In this document: piece after piece, positions 8,836 to 21,258 of the stretch
Layout: the number at the start of each line of letters is the position of its first letter
How positions within the stretch are numbered: position 1 is the first letter of the stretch
Source of the DNA: an uncultured Aeromonadaceae bacterium
GTDB taxonomy: Bacteria > Pseudomonadota > Gammaproteobacteria > Enterobacterales > Aeromonadaceae
Assembly (NCBI GenBank): GCA_945957385.1
Contig: CAMFKP010000005.1
Span: 45,425-109,424 of the forward strand
Direction: 5' to 3'
Length of the DNA stretch: 64,000 nt
The notes under the pieces: model-generated
Told to the model about the DNA's origin: nothing
Database searches by the model: none
The model's input: only the letters and a program-made list of their open reading frames with translations
Program-made: the position numbers and the translations under genes

Positions 8836-8849
8836 TGTAATCGCTATCA
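8836..8849. promoter_or_regulatory. LacI-family-like operator 3, or CRP-like site
   Basis: TGTAATCGCTATCA fits TGnAAnCGnTnnCA. Extended by two bases it also reads TGTAA-N6-TCACA, one base from the CRP consensus, so either regulator is possible. Confidence 0.45.
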
Positions 8850-8870
8850 CAAAATTGCATTGAACTAGGC

Positions 8871-8884
8871 TGAAACCGCTTTCT
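8871..8884. promoter_or_regulatory. LacI-family-like operator 4
   Basis: TGAAACCGCTTTCT lies 18 bp upstream of a candidate -10 (TATAGT, 8902-8907). Its CCGCTTTC core equals that of operator 1. Confidence 0.5.
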
Positions 8885-8901
8885 AATTACAGCGCTGGCG
8901 C

Positions 8902-8977
8902 TATAGTAACCCTCGGAAGTTCCTTTGTTTTACCGTGCTGAATTCGCAGAGAAAGCCTCGCTTTCTCTGTTTTTTTT
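8902..8977 (+). promoter_or_regulatory. Leader with terminator hairpin upstream of third GH53 gene
   Basis: The candidate -10 TATAGT is at 8902. A 9-bp stem CAGAGAAAG (8947-8955) pairs with CTTTCTCTG (8961-8969) and is followed by eight T residues. The start codon is about 110 bases further on. The hairpin and the 20 bases before it resemble the leader at 7290-7342. Confidence 0.6.
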
Positions 8978-9014
8978 GCCCGATCGCCGCAGTGGGACTC
9001 AGTTGTTGATGTTG

Positions 9015-9028
9015 TGTAATCGGTGACA
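9015..9028. promoter_or_regulatory. LacI-family-like operator 5
   Basis: TGTAATCGGTGACA is a full match to TGnAAnCGnTnnCA, 58 bp before the start codon. Over 16 bases it matches 13 positions of the site at 57205 upstream of the alpha-amylase gene. Confidence 0.5.
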
Positions 9029-9085
9029 TTTGGCGCATGAGCAGGGACGCAGCTGTGATGAAATCTAATCTGAGGAGGGGTTCTG

Positions 9086-10306
9086 ATGTCTGAACAACCA
9101 AAGGGGTGGCGCTTGGCAATCTGGCTGTGGCCGCTTCTGTGCGCCGGCGTGCTGAGCGCGTGTGGCGAATCGCCGAAGACCACCGCGACGGCGCTGGCGA
9201 TTCGCGGGGTCGATCTGTCGATGCTGGAACGGGTCGAAGAGTCGGGCAGCACCTTCAGCGAGGGCGGGCAGAGCGCCGATGCGATGCGCATCTTGCAGCG
9301 TAATGGCGCGAACCTGGTGCGTCTGCGGTTGTGGGTTGATCCCCAGGATGCGTCCGGCAAGGCGTATGGCGGCGGCAACCTCGATCTGCCGCGAGTGATG
9401 CGCCTGGCGCAACGCGCCAAGGCACTGAAATTACCCTGGTTGCTGGATCTGCAGTACAGCGACTTCTGGACCGATCCGGGCAAACAGTTCAAGCCCCGCG
9501 CCTGGGCCAGTCTGTCGGATGCGGCGTTGGTGAAACAGGTGCATGACTACAGCCAGCAGGTGTTGGCCACCTTGCTGCAGGCCAATCTGGCGCCGGATTA
9601 TGTGCAGGTGGGCAATGAGATCAACTCCGGCTTGTTGTGGCCGACCGGCAAAAACTGGGCGGATGCGGGCGAGCAGGTTGGCGGCTTCGCGATGCTGGCG
9701 GCCCTGCTCAACGCCGGGATCCAGGGGATCCGGGATGCCGAGCAGGCGGCGGGCGGCCAGCACCGAAGCCAGATCATCCTGCACCTGGCCAAGGGCGCCA
9801 ACAGCCAGACCCTTGGCTGGTGGTTTGAGGCCATGCAGCCTTACAAGCTGGCGTTCGACATCATAGGGCTCTCCTATTACCCGTATTGGGACGGCTCACT
9901 CGATGCGCTGCAGCAGAACATCCAGACCCTCTCCAGCCGTTATGACAAGCCGATCCTGATTGTCGAGACGGCCTATGCCTTCACCACCGAAAACGGTGAT
10001 CGTCTGGGCAACAACTTTGGTGCCGATTCTGCGGCCAGTGGCGGCTTCCCGGCTACGCCACAGGGGCAGCAGCAATATCTGCAGGCGCTGCGCAAGGTGC
10101 TGGCTTCGTTGCCGGATGGCAAGGGCTTGGGCTATGTCTACTGGGCACCCGACTGGCTGCGGTATGGTGGCACCTGGGCGACCTTTGCCGGTATGCAATA
10201 TCTGCACAGCGGCGGCAATGTCGGCAATGCCTGGGAAAATCAGGCACTGTTTGATTTTAATGGCGAGGCGCTGCCGGCGATCAAGGAATTAGGCGCTACT
10301 CGCTGA
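9086..10306 (+). CDS. GH53 galactanase, lipoprotein (paralogue 3)
   Basis: Third endo-beta-1,4-galactanase, 406 aa. It has a lipoprotein signal with lipobox LSAC (cysteine about residue 26) and only a short linker before the catalytic barrel (IRGVDLSMLERVEE). Acid/base E178 is in QVGNEINSGLLWP and nucleophile E294 in IVETAYAFT. GAGGAGGGG lies about 6 bases before the ATG. It is much closer to paralogue 2 than to the secreted copy in both motifs and leader, pointing to a tandem duplication. An AT-rich hairpin follows the stop. Confidence 0.92.
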   Translation: MSEQPKGWRLAIWLWPLLCAGVLSACGESPKTTATALAIRGVDLSMLERVEESGSTFSEGGQSADAMRILQRNGANLVRLRLWVDPQDASGKAYGGGNLDLPRVMRLAQRAKALKLPWLLDLQYSDFWTDPGKQFKPRAWASLSDAALVKQVHDYSQQVLATLLQANLAPDYVQVGNEINSGLLWPTGKNWADAGEQVGGFAMLAALLNAGIQGIRDAEQAAGGQHRSQIILHLAKGANSQTLGWWFEAMQPYKLAFDIIGLSYYPYWDGSLDALQQNIQTLSSRYDKPILIVETAYAFTTENGDRLGNNFGADSAASGGFPATPQGQQQYLQALRKVLASLPDGKGLGYVYWAPDWLRYGGTWATFAGMQYLHSGGNVGNAWENQALFDFNGEALPAIKELGATR

Positions 10307-10325
10307 TGAGATATATATAATTCGT

Positions 10326-10379
10326 TCTCCCTGTCATGGTGTATCACTATATTGGTGGTGATGACAGGGAGATGATTAT
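10326..10379 (+). terminator. Long stem-loop after third GH53 gene
   Basis: 12-bp stem TCTCCCTGTCAT (10326-10337) with ATGACAGGGAGA (10361-10372), followed by TGATTATTTT. Probable terminator with an imperfect U-tract. Confidence 0.55.
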
Positions 10380-10494
10380 TTTGCGGAAGTTAATAAATTA
10401 TTGTTGTTTATCAGTCTGTTGCTGGCTTTTATGTTTCAATTGTTTATGCTGTGTGGTTGTTAATTACATCTGTTTAGTTACTGATAATTCGTTT

Positions 10495-10560
10495 AAAATT
10501 TATCTATTTATCTATTTATCTATTTATCTATTTATCTATTTATCTATTTATCTATTTATT
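10495..10560. repeat. Octanucleotide tandem repeat (TATCTATT)n
   Basis: About eight near-perfect copies of an 8-bp unit in an AT-rich gap between the third GH53 gene and the convergent leu operon. A 99-codon frame runs through it, but the product is low-complexity (repeats of IYLSIYLF) with no ribosome-binding site, so it is not called as a gene. The rest of the 10307-10748 gap shows only the two terminators listed. Confidence 0.9.
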
Positions 10561-10702
10561 TCCTTATTTCATTATTTCCTTATTTTTGGTTTATTTGTTT
10601 CGCGCTCGGTATGTCGGCTGTGTAATTTAACCTGATAGGGCTGAATAATATGACGTTTATGTACGCGAGAGATTTATATATCTCTGGCGGGGGAGTGGGG
10701 CA

Positions 10703-10726
10703 ATAAAAACGGCCCCGCAGGGCCGT
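10703..10726 (-). terminator. Terminator of the leu operon
   Basis: Stem ACGGCCC (10709-10715) with GGGCCGT (10720-10726). Read on the minus strand it is followed by a TTTTTATT tract. Confidence 0.85.
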
Positions 10727-10748
10727 CGATTTAGCAACAACACAGAGG

Positions 10749-11348
10749 TTATAACCAGGCCGGTTGTTTGGCTTCAAAGGCATCGATCTCCGCGGCGTGC
10801 TGCAGTGTCAGGCCGATGTTGTCCAGGCCGTTCATGATGCAGTAGCGACGGAACTCGTCGATGGCAAAATCAAAGCACAGCTCACCGGCGCGCACCTGCT
10901 GGTGTTCCAGATCCACCGTGATGGTCTGGCCTTCGTTGGCTGCTACCAACTTGAACAGCGCATCCACTTCGTCAGCCTGCAGACGCACCACCAGCAGGCC
11001 GTTGTTCAGCGCGTTGCCGTAGAAGATGTCGGCAAAGCTCGGCGCGATAATGGCGCGCAGGCCGTAGTCGGCCAGCGCCCAGGGGGCGTGCTCACGGCTG
11101 GAGCCGTTGCCGAAGTTCTCGCGCGCCAGCAGGATGCTGGCGCCCTGATAACGCGGGGCATTGAGGATGAACTCGGGGTTCGGTTGCTCGCCGGCATCAT
11201 CCAGGAAGCGCCAGTCATGGAACAGGTGCTTGCCAAACCCCAGCTTGGAGACCTTCTGCAGGAACTGCTTGGGGATGATCTGGTCGGTATCGACGTTGGC
11301 GGCATCCAGCGGCGCGGCCAGCCCGGTATGTTGTTTAAACTCTTGCAT
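10749..11348 (-). CDS. leuD: 3-isopropylmalate dehydratase small subunit
   Basis: Small subunit (199 aa) of isopropylmalate isomerase. With LeuC it interconverts 2- and 3-isopropylmalate in leucine synthesis. The start is placed at [15 protein letters not shown] because this aligns with the E. coli N-terminus and has AAGGAG upstream; an upstream in-frame start would overlap leuC. Family signatures include [14 protein letters not shown] and the swivelling-domain segment [15 protein letters not shown]. It is the last gene of the operon, 10 bp after leuC, and is followed by a terminator. Confidence 0.97.
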   Translation of the reverse strand: MQEFKQHTGLAAPLDAANVDTDQIIPKQFLQKVSKLGFGKHLFHDWRFLDDAGEQPNPEFILNAPRYQGASILLARENFGNGSSREHAPWALADYGLRAIIAPSFADIFYGNALNNGLLVVRLQADEVDALFKLVAANEGQTITVDLEHQQVRAGELCFDFAIDEFRRYCIMNGLDNIGLTLQHAAEIDAFEAKQPAWL

Positions 11349-11358
11349 GGCGCTCTCC

Positions 11359-12771
<1,413 letters not shown>

Positions 12772-12774
12772 GGC

Positions 12775-15440
<2,666 letters not shown>

Positions 15441-15486
15441 GTTGACTCCCTCTCTCGTCTATTCGTCCGTGCGCCAGAATGCGGTA

Positions 15487-15516
15487 ATAAAAAACCCGTG
15501 CTGGGCGCACGGGTTT
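15487..15516 (-). terminator. leu operon attenuator
   Basis: Stem AAACCCGTGC (15492-15501) with GCACGGGTTT (15507-15516) and a five-base loop, followed on the minus strand by TTTTTTATTA. It lies between leuL and leuA, as expected for transcription attenuation. Confidence 0.9.
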
Positions 15517-15549
15517 GGTGAAATCTGCCTTGCTTGCACTCAACCAAGA

Positions 15550-15609
15550 CTAACCCGCGCGGTTCTCCACGATTAGGGTTAGTAGTAGTAGCGGGCGAGT
15601 GAAACGCAT
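15550..15609 (-). CDS. leuL: leu operon leader peptide
   Basis: 19-residue leader peptide MRFTRPLLLLTLIVENRAG with four consecutive CTA leucine codons plus one further CTA. CTA is a rare leucine codon in most enterics. The arrangement of leader ORF, then attenuator hairpin, then leuA is the classical leucine attenuation design: slow decoding at CTA favours readthrough into leuABCD. Found by reading the minus strand upstream of leuA. Confidence 0.93.
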   Translation of the reverse strand: MRFTRPLLLLTLIVENRAG

Positions 15610-15809
15610 ATTTAGTCAATTCCTTCTGGCAACTGCCCATACCAATAGCCGATTTCGGCGGCCATTGTCAACTCATCTTCGTCCGGCGATTTGTCATCAA
15701 GTTGTTATCTGGCGGTCAAGGCGCTGTCACACCCCCCCTCTAGCCTGAGCTGGTAATGGAGAAAAAGTGTACGCCTCAAAACGAGGTAGTTATCAGAGGA
15801 GCATGGACG

Positions 15810-16307
15810 ATGAAACGACTTCAACGCCTCGACTTACGCTGCAGCGAGCTGTTCCTGCAGCACGGTTATAACCAGCTGCAGGCCCGCATCAGCCGTATCG
15901 TATCGCATACCGGCGATGGCCCCCTCTATCTGTTGATTGCCCTGGCCTTGGCCGGATTGGATGGCAGCCGTGGTCTGTCGTTTCTGACCACAGGACTGAC
16001 CATCTTTGCCCTTGAACTGCCGCTGTATCTGTTGCTGAAAAATTTCATTCGCCGTGAACGCCCGCGTGGGTTGCCGGTGTTTATCCGCCCTTCCGATCGT
16101 TACAGCCTGCCCTCGGGCCATACCGCGGCGGCATTCGTGATGGCGTCGCTGGTCGCGGCTTACTACCCCGAGGCGAGCGGGGGAGCCTACCTGTGGGCGG
16201 TCTTTATCGGAGCCTCGCGGTTGTTGCTCGGGGTGCACTTTTTGACGGATTTGGTAGCCGGTGCCGTGCTCGGCGGCAGTTGTGCTGCTGTCGTGCTCTG
16301 GTGGTAA
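15810..16307 (+). CDS. PAP2-family phosphatase
   Basis: Membrane-bound acid phosphatase of the PAP2 superfamily, 165 aa, probably acting on undecaprenyl- or other lipid phosphates. The three catalytic motifs are present: KNFIRRERP (C1), PSGH (C2) and SRLLLGVHFLTD (C3, with catalytic His). About four or five membrane segments. The start is set at the ATG of MKRLQRLDLR because GAGGAG lies 8 bases upstream; an in-frame ATG at 15756 lacks a clear ribosome-binding site. The glycosyltransferase gene starts 23 bp downstream, so the two may cooperate in lipid-linked glycan metabolism (inference). Confidence 0.88.
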   Translation: MKRLQRLDLRCSELFLQHGYNQLQARISRIVSHTGDGPLYLLIALALAGLDGSRGLSFLTTGLTIFALELPLYLLLKNFIRRERPRGLPVFIRPSDRYSLPSGHTAAAFVMASLVAAYYPEASGGAYLWAVFIGASRLLLGVHFLTDLVAGAVLGGSCAAVVLWW

Positions 16308-16330
16308 ACGGCAGCGCAAGAGGAGAACGC

Positions 16331-17428
16331 ATGCGGATTCTGTATGGTGTACAGGGAACCGGTAACGGTCATATCAGCCGTTGCCGCACTATGGCCGGGG
16401 CGCTGGCCCGTCAGGGCGTTGAGGTCGATTTTCTGTTCAGCGGGCGTGCGCCGGAGGCCTATTTCGATATGACGGCCTTCGGGGCGTACCGGACGGCGAA
16501 TGGGCTGACGTTTCACTCCCACGACGGGCGAGTCGATCTGGGACAGACCCTGTGCCGCTCGCGGCCATGGCAGTTAGTGCAAGATGTGCGTTCGCTAGCG
16601 CTGGCCGGTTACGATCGTGTGATTACCGATTTTGAACCTGTGACTGCCTGGGCAGCACGGTTACAAAAAGTGCCGTCACTGGGCATCAGTCACCAGGCGT
16701 GCTTTGCCTATCCGATCCCGCGGCGTGGCGAAGATTGGGCCGCGCGGCTCATCATGCGGCGTTATGCGCCGGCCAGTCAGTCTATTGGTCTGCACTGGTT
16801 TCATTTTGGCCATCCGATTCTGCCGCCGATCATCGATCCGCTCCTGCCAGGCACGGAGGACGACAGCATACTGGTCTATCTGCCGTTTGAATCACTGGCG
16901 GCGGTGCGCACCGTGTTGGCGCGCTTTGGTTCCCAGCGTTTTGTCTGTTTTCACCCCGAGGTGCGGGAAACTCACCTGGAAGGCAATCTGCTGTGCCAGC
17001 CACTGGGACGCGAGGCATTCAAGCGCGCGCTGGGTAGTTGTCGCGGCGTCATCTCCAATGCTGGCTTCGAGTTGGCGTCGGAGGCGTTGACGCTGGGCAA
17101 GAAGTTGTTACTCAAGCCGTTGCTCGGACAATTTGAACAGGCGTCGAATGCAATGACGCTGGAGATGCTGGGGCTGGCTGAGGTGATGCCATTACTGGAA
17201 GCCAATCGCATCCGTGACTGGCTCGAACAGGACGCGGTTGGCGCCGTCAGTTACCCGGATGTGGCGGACGAGCTGGCCAGCTGGTTGGCCAGCGGTGAAC
17301 GGGAGCCGCTGTCCTGGCTGGTGTCCAGGTTATGGAACCGGGTCTGCTTTCCCGAAGCGACCTGCGATCGACTGACGGAGTTGGGACTGGCGGACAACCT
17401 CAAATGTGGGCTGCTACTGAACATCTAG
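16331..17428 (+). CDS. MJ1255-family glycosyltransferase-like protein
   Basis: GT-B-fold protein of 365 aa related to the MJ1255/VC2487 conserved family. The N-terminal glycine-rich loop YGVQGTGNGHISRCRTMAGA resembles UDP-sugar transferases such as MurG. The C-terminal half has the nucleotide-sugar segment ISNAGFELASEALTLGKKLL. No signal peptide. The start ATG has AGGAGAACGC directly upstream. Substrate unknown. The neighbouring PAP2 phosphatase suggests a role with lipid-linked sugars at the inner membrane. Confidence 0.8.
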   Translation: MRILYGVQGTGNGHISRCRTMAGALARQGVEVDFLFSGRAPEAYFDMTAFGAYRTANGLTFHSHDGRVDLGQTLCRSRPWQLVQDVRSLALAGYDRVITDFEPVTAWAARLQKVPSLGISHQACFAYPIPRRGEDWAARLIMRRYAPASQSIGLHWFHFGHPILPPIIDPLLPGTEDDSILVYLPFESLAAVRTVLARFGSQRFVCFHPEVRETHLEGNLLCQPLGREAFKRALGSCRGVISNAGFELASEALTLGKKLLLKPLLGQFEQASNAMTLEMLGLAEVMPLLEANRIRDWLEQDAVGAVSYPDVADELASWLASGEREPLSWLVSRLWNRVCFPEATCDRLTELGLADNLKCGLLLNI

Positions 17429-17485
17429 AGGGGCTCTGCTAGGCTTAAAGAGCAGGCTCCGGCAAGTTTTGGCAAGGAGGTAACT

Positions 17486-17653
17486 ATGATGTTCAAGAAC
17501 CAGCGCGGTGAAGAGGTCTATCTGGCCGATAACCTGACGCTGAAAGAACTGGCTGATATGGGCATGACCATCCAACTGACTGAGCGCGCCGATCAGGAGC
17601 ATCAAATCTGGCAGGATGAAGAAGACGACGTCGTGTCCACCCCTGAGGCCTAA
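17486..17653 (+). CDS. Small acidic protein, unknown function
   Basis: 55-residue ORF starting MMFKNQRGEEVYLADN and ending EEDDVVSTPEA, with a strongly acidic C-terminus. AAGGAGG lies five bases before the ATG and a strong terminator follows, so it is very likely translated. No family recognised. The central stretch TLKELADMGMTIQLTERADQ looks helical. It is 57 bp after the glycosyltransferase gene. Confidence 0.7.
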   Translation: MMFKNQRGEEVYLADNLTLKELADMGMTIQLTERADQEHQIWQDEEDDVVSTPEA

Positions 17654-17665
17654 CGGCCCGTGCAG

Positions 17666-17699
17666 ACAAAAAACCCGGTTCCTCAATCGGGTTTTTTGT
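17666..17699 (+). terminator. Terminator after small acidic protein gene
   Basis: AAAAAACCCG (17668-17677) pairs with CGGGTTTTTT (17688-17697), loop of ten bases. Confidence 0.92.
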
Positions 17700-18028
17700 T
17701 GCCCGCCACGCGACAGCCGAAGCGCAATGGATTCTTTGGGTTTTGCTGTTTCCCTCTATATATATAGAAGAAGTGTCTGAGTCGGTTGTTATTAGTGGAA
17801 TATTCATCCGGTGTGGCGCTAAAACACTGGAAAATTGTTCATTAATGAATCGTGATTGCCCTGTTCTGAGGCAGCAAATCCATGGACAAGCTAACGGAAG
17901 CGGGGTAATTTCAATTTTCCATTCGCTGCCGGCGGCAGGGTTTTGTTCGAATAATAACCCATCTATTCAAAAGGTTATGCTGAGTCGCTCCAATCAGGGG
18001 ACTGACCATAGCCTTACCTGCCCTCAGT

Positions 18029-18070
18029 GTCTGGCGCCGGAGTCCCGGGCTCCGGCGAGGTGACTTTTTT
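18029..18070 (+). terminator. Attenuator-like hairpin in the ilvIH leader
   Basis: CGCCGGAG (18035-18042) pairs with CTCCGGCG (18050-18057). GTC at 18029 can close with GAC at 18062-18064, directly before TTTTTT (18065-18070). It is 28 bases upstream of the ilvI start. No leader peptide rich in Leu, Ile or Val codons was found upstream. Nothing else is seen in the 17700-18028 gap. Confidence 0.55.
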
Positions 18071-18098
18071 AACGGAGTGAAGCCTGGAGGCTTGTATC

Positions 18099-19817
18099 AT
18101 GGAGATGTTATCAGGCGCGGAGATGGTGGTTCGAGCGCTGGAGGACGAAGGGGTTGATCATATTTTTGGTTATCCCGGCGGCTCGGTGCTCGATATCTAT
18201 GACGCCCTCTTCGAGAACAGCAAAATTGAGCACGTGCTGGTTCGTCACGAACAGGCCGCCGTGCATATGGCAGATGGGTACGCCCGTTCCACCGGTAAGG
18301 TGGGGGCCGTACTGGTGACCTCGGGTCCCGGTGCCACCAACTGTATTACCGGTATCGCGACCGCGTACATGGATTCCATTCCGATGGTGATCCTGTCCGG
18401 TCAGGTGCCGACGACCCTGATTGGCGACGATGCGTTTCAGGAAGTGGATATGATTGGTATCTCACGTCCTGTGGTGAAGCACAGTTTCTTGTGCAAACAC
18501 GCCAGCGAAATTCCGCAGGCGATCAAGAAGGCGTTCTATATCGCTGCGACCGGCCGTCCCGGCCCTGTGGTCGTGGATCTGCCTAAAGACGTGCAAAACC
18601 CGAAAGAAAAATTCCCGTACGAATATCCCAAGAGTGTCAGCCTGCGCTCGTATAACCCGAGCAAGGCCGGTCACAAGGGGCAGATCAAACGGGCGGCCAA
18701 GATGTTGGCCGAAGCGAAGAAACCGGTGCTGTATGTTGGTGGTGGTGCCGTTGCGGCCAATGCCAATGCGCAAGTGACCAAGCTGGCCGAGCTGTTCAGC
18801 CTGCCGGTCACCTGTACCTTGATGGGGCTGGGTGCCTTCCCGGGTAATCACAGCCAGTTTGTGGGCATGCTCGGGATGCATGGCACCTACGAAGCCAACA
18901 AGACGATGCACAACTCGGATCTGATCGTGGCGCTCGGTGCCCGTTTTGACGACCGCGTGACCAACAACGTCGCCAAGTTCTGTCCGGATGCCAAGATCAT
19001 CCACGTCGATATCGATCCGGCGACCATCTCCAAAACGATTCAGGTCGATGTGCCGATCGTCGGTGCCATCGATACCGTGCTCGATCAGATGCTCGAAGCG
19101 GTCAGCGAACTGGGCTTGTCCATCGATGATGGCGCCCTGGCGGACTGGTGGGAGCAGATTGACGGCTGGCGTGCCAAACGTTGCCTGAGCTACGAGAAGA
19201 GCAGCACCCAGATCAAGCCGCAGCAAGTCATCGAGACCCTGTATCGGGTCACCCAGGGTAAAGCCTTTGTCGCTTCCGACGTCGGCCAGCACCAGATGTT
19301 TGCCGCGCTCTACTATCCGTTTGCCCAGCCACGGCAATGGATCAACTCCGGTGGCCTCGGCACCATGGGCTTCGGCTTGCCGGCCGCCATGGGCGCACAG
19401 TTTGCCCATCCGGAGGCGATCGTCGCCTGCGTTACCGGTGATGGCTCGATCCAGATGAACATCCAGGAGCTCTCCACCTGCCTGCAGTATGGCGTGCCGG
19501 TGAAGATCATCGCGCTGAACAACCGTGCATTGGGCATGGTCAAGCAGTGGCAGAAGATGTTCTACGGTGGCCGCCACAGCCACTCCTACATGGAGTCGCT
19601 GCCGGATTTCGTCAAGCTGGCGGAGTCCTACGGCCATGTCGGCATCCGCGTGGATGATCCGGCCAAGCTGGAAGAGGCGATGGCGTATGCCTTCTCGCTG
19701 AAAGATCGCCTGGTGTTCATGGATATTGCTGTTGATCCGGATGAGCATGTCTATCCGATGCAGATCAAGTTTGGCTCCATGGAAGAGATGTGGTTGAGCA
19801 AGACGGAGCGTACCTGA
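18099..19817 (+). CDS. ilvI: Acetolactate synthase III, catalytic subunit
   Basis: Thiamine-diphosphate enzyme (572 aa) making acetolactate or acetohydroxybutyrate for valine, leucine and isoleucine synthesis. The N-terminal domain has [12 protein letters not shown] and the cofactor-activating glutamate in [14 protein letters not shown]. The C-terminal ThDP and Mg motif is [14 protein letters not shown], ending in [10 protein letters not shown]. The length is close to E. coli IlvI (574). The start [11 protein letters not shown] is typical. Its stop overlaps the regulatory subunit start as TGATG. Confidence 0.96.
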   Translation: MEMLSGAEMVVRALEDEGVDHIFGYPGGSVLDIYDALFENSKIEHVLVRHEQAAVHMADGYARSTGKVGAVLVTSGPGATNCITGIATAYMDSIPMVILSGQVPTTLIGDDAFQEVDMIGISRPVVKHSFLCKHASEIPQAIKKAFYIAATGRPGPVVVDLPKDVQNPKEKFPYEYPKSVSLRSYNPSKAGHKGQIKRAAKMLAEAKKPVLYVGGGAVAANANAQVTKLAELFSLPVTCTLMGLGAFPGNHSQFVGMLGMHGTYEANKTMHNSDLIVALGARFDDRVTNNVAKFCPDAKIIHVDIDPATISKTIQVDVPIVGAIDTVLDQMLEAVSELGLSIDDGALADWWEQIDGWRAKRCLSYEKSSTQIKPQQVIETLYRVTQGKAFVASDVGQHQMFAALYYPFAQPRQWINSGGLGTMGFGLPAAMGAQFAHPEAIVACVTGDGSIQMNIQELSTCLQYGVPVKIIALNNRALGMVKQWQKMFYGGRHSHSYMESLPDFVKLAESYGHVGIRVDDPAKLEEAMAYAFSLKDRLVFMDIAVDPDEHVYPMQIKFGSMEEMWLSKTERT

Positions 19818-20314
19818 TGCGACATTTAATTTCGGTTCTGCTGGAAAACGAATCCGGTGCCCTGAGTCGTGTGATCGGTCTGTTCTCACAGCGCGGTTAC
19901 AACATCGAGACCCTGACAGTCGCTCCGACCGAGGATCCCACGCTGTCGCGCATGACGATTGTCACGCTGGGTGACGAGCGGGTCATCGAGCAGATCACCA
20001 AGCAGTTGCACAAGCTGGTGGATGTGCTCAAGGTCTCCGACATCACCGAAGGCAGCCACATCGAACGCGAGATCATGCTGGTGAAGAGCCGGGCCAACAC
20101 CCCGGATGCCCGTGACGAGGTCAAGCGCCTGTCCGAGATCTTCCGTGGCCAGATCGTCGATGTGACGCCGGATCTCTACACGGTGCAGCTGGTCGGCACC
20201 AGCGACAAGCTGGATGCCTTTATCGGCACCTTGCGTCAGGCCACCGAGATCGTCGAGGTGGTGCGCAGCGGGGTGTGCGGTATTGCTCGTGGCGAGCGCG
20301 CACTGCACGCCTGA
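19817..20314 (+). CDS. ilvH: Acetolactate synthase III, regulatory subunit
   Basis: Small regulatory subunit (165 aa; E. coli 163) that activates IlvI and mediates valine feedback inhibition. It has an N-terminal ACT domain ([20 protein letters not shown]) and a C-terminal domain ([20 protein letters not shown]). The start is MRHLISV at 19817, overlapping the ilvI stop by one base. An in-frame start further upstream inside ilvI is less likely because it would add nine residues not seen in homologues. Confidence 0.96.
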   Translation: MRHLISVLLENESGALSRVIGLFSQRGYNIETLTVAPTEDPTLSRMTIVTLGDERVIEQITKQLHKLVDVLKVSDITEGSHIEREIMLVKSRANTPDARDEVKRLSEIFRGQIVDVTPDLYTVQLVGTSDKLDAFIGTLRQATEIVEVVRSGVCGIARGERALHA

Positions 20315-20332
20315 GCCGGCCATCAGTTTGAA

Positions 20333-20357
20333 AAACCCGCTGCGGCGGGTTTTTTTA
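20333..20357 (+). terminator. ilvIH terminator
   Basis: AAACCCGC (20333-20340), loop TGCG, GCGGGTTT (20345-20352), followed by T residues. Confidence 0.92.
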
Positions 20358-20474
20358 TGCGGTTTTTCGGCTGTGGATGGCGTGCAAACGGGATCTGGCG
20401 CAATAAAACAGTAGGGTTTGCCGGTCGGATGGGTAGAATAGTGCCGCATTGCGTTTTTAACTTGAGGAATCAAC

Positions 20475-21110
20475 GTGAAAAAGAGCTATATCGGTCTGTG
20501 CTGCGCACTGCTGGCTTCTGCTTCTGCTGTTCAGGCCTCCGATCTGAGCCTGGCTCTCGGCACCGACTACTGGAATCCGACGCCTTCTGGCACCGTTAAC
20601 AATGCCGGCTCGCATTACGATGACAAATCGCAATGGACGTTCTGGGCCGATCTGCGTCATGGCATTCCGATGCTGCCCAACGTGAACTTGCAGCGCACCA
20701 CCTACAACTCCTCTGGCAACGGCGTCAGCAATGACCTCGAGGCCTGGGATCTGGCGCTCTACTATCGCCTGTTCGACAACGATCTGTTCGGCATTGGCGG
20801 CGGTCTGGATCTGCGCCAATACAATGGCAGCTGGTTTGGTAATGACTATAACGAACTGCAACCGCTGGGTTACCTGCAGGCCGAAGCCAACATTCCGGGC
20901 ACCAGCCTGAGCGTGTTTGGTGATGTGCGCGGTGCCGCCTGGGATGGCAACCACTCCCACGACTACCGTCTGGGGATGGCGGTCGAGTTCGTGCCGAAGT
21001 TCCATCTGCGTGGCGGTTATCGCAACGTGCGTCTGGATGACAACATCGACGGCGCGCGTATCGAGCAGAACATGGATGGCTGGTTCGCCGGCGCCGAGTA
21101 CCGTTTCTAA
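20475..21110 (+). CDS. YfaZ-family outer membrane protein
   Basis: Predicted outer-membrane beta-barrel (211 aa). The N-terminal signal peptide ends VQA before SDLSLALG. The body alternates aromatic and polar residues, as in beta strands, and the protein ends in YRF, the C-terminal phenylalanine signature recognised by the BAM complex. Motifs such as DLALYYRLFDNDLFGIGGG and FHLRGGYRNVRLDDNIDG match the YfaZ family. Function unknown; no operon partner. Followed by a terminator. Confidence 0.82.
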   Translation: MKKSYIGLCCALLASASAVQASDLSLALGTDYWNPTPSGTVNNAGSHYDDKSQWTFWADLRHGIPMLPNVNLQRTTYNSSGNGVSNDLEAWDLALYYRLFDNDLFGIGGGLDLRQYNGSWFGNDYNELQPLGYLQAEANIPGTSLSVFGDVRGAAWDGNHSHDYRLGMAVEFVPKFHLRGGYRNVRLDDNIDGARIEQNMDGWFAGAEYRF

Positions 21111-21139
21111 ACCCCGACTTGCCCGTCGGGTTTGCCAAG

Positions 21140-21166
21140 AAGGCCGCGCTTGCGGCCTTTTTTATT
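21140..21166 (+). terminator. Terminator after the YfaZ-like gene
   Basis: AAGGCCGC (21140-21147) pairs with GCGGCCTT (21152-21159), then TTTTTATTT. Confidence 0.9.
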
Positions 21167-21258
21167 TCCATTTGGAATTAAAAATGCGGTTTTGTTCTTT
21201 GATATGGATATAAGCACTCCTTAAGCTGACAGCATCTTGGATAATGGAAGTCGTTGTC

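Noticed and set aside
10336..10635. 99-codon frame through the octanucleotide repeat
   Set aside because: Low-complexity IYLF-type product generated by the repeat, no ribosome-binding site, and it overlaps the GH53 terminator stem.
17743..18063. 106-codon frame upstream of ilvI, with VVISGIFI, as a possible leader peptide
   Set aside because: It starts at a TTG with no ribosome-binding site and is far longer than leader peptides. The Val/Ile cluster is not placed against the 18029 hairpin.
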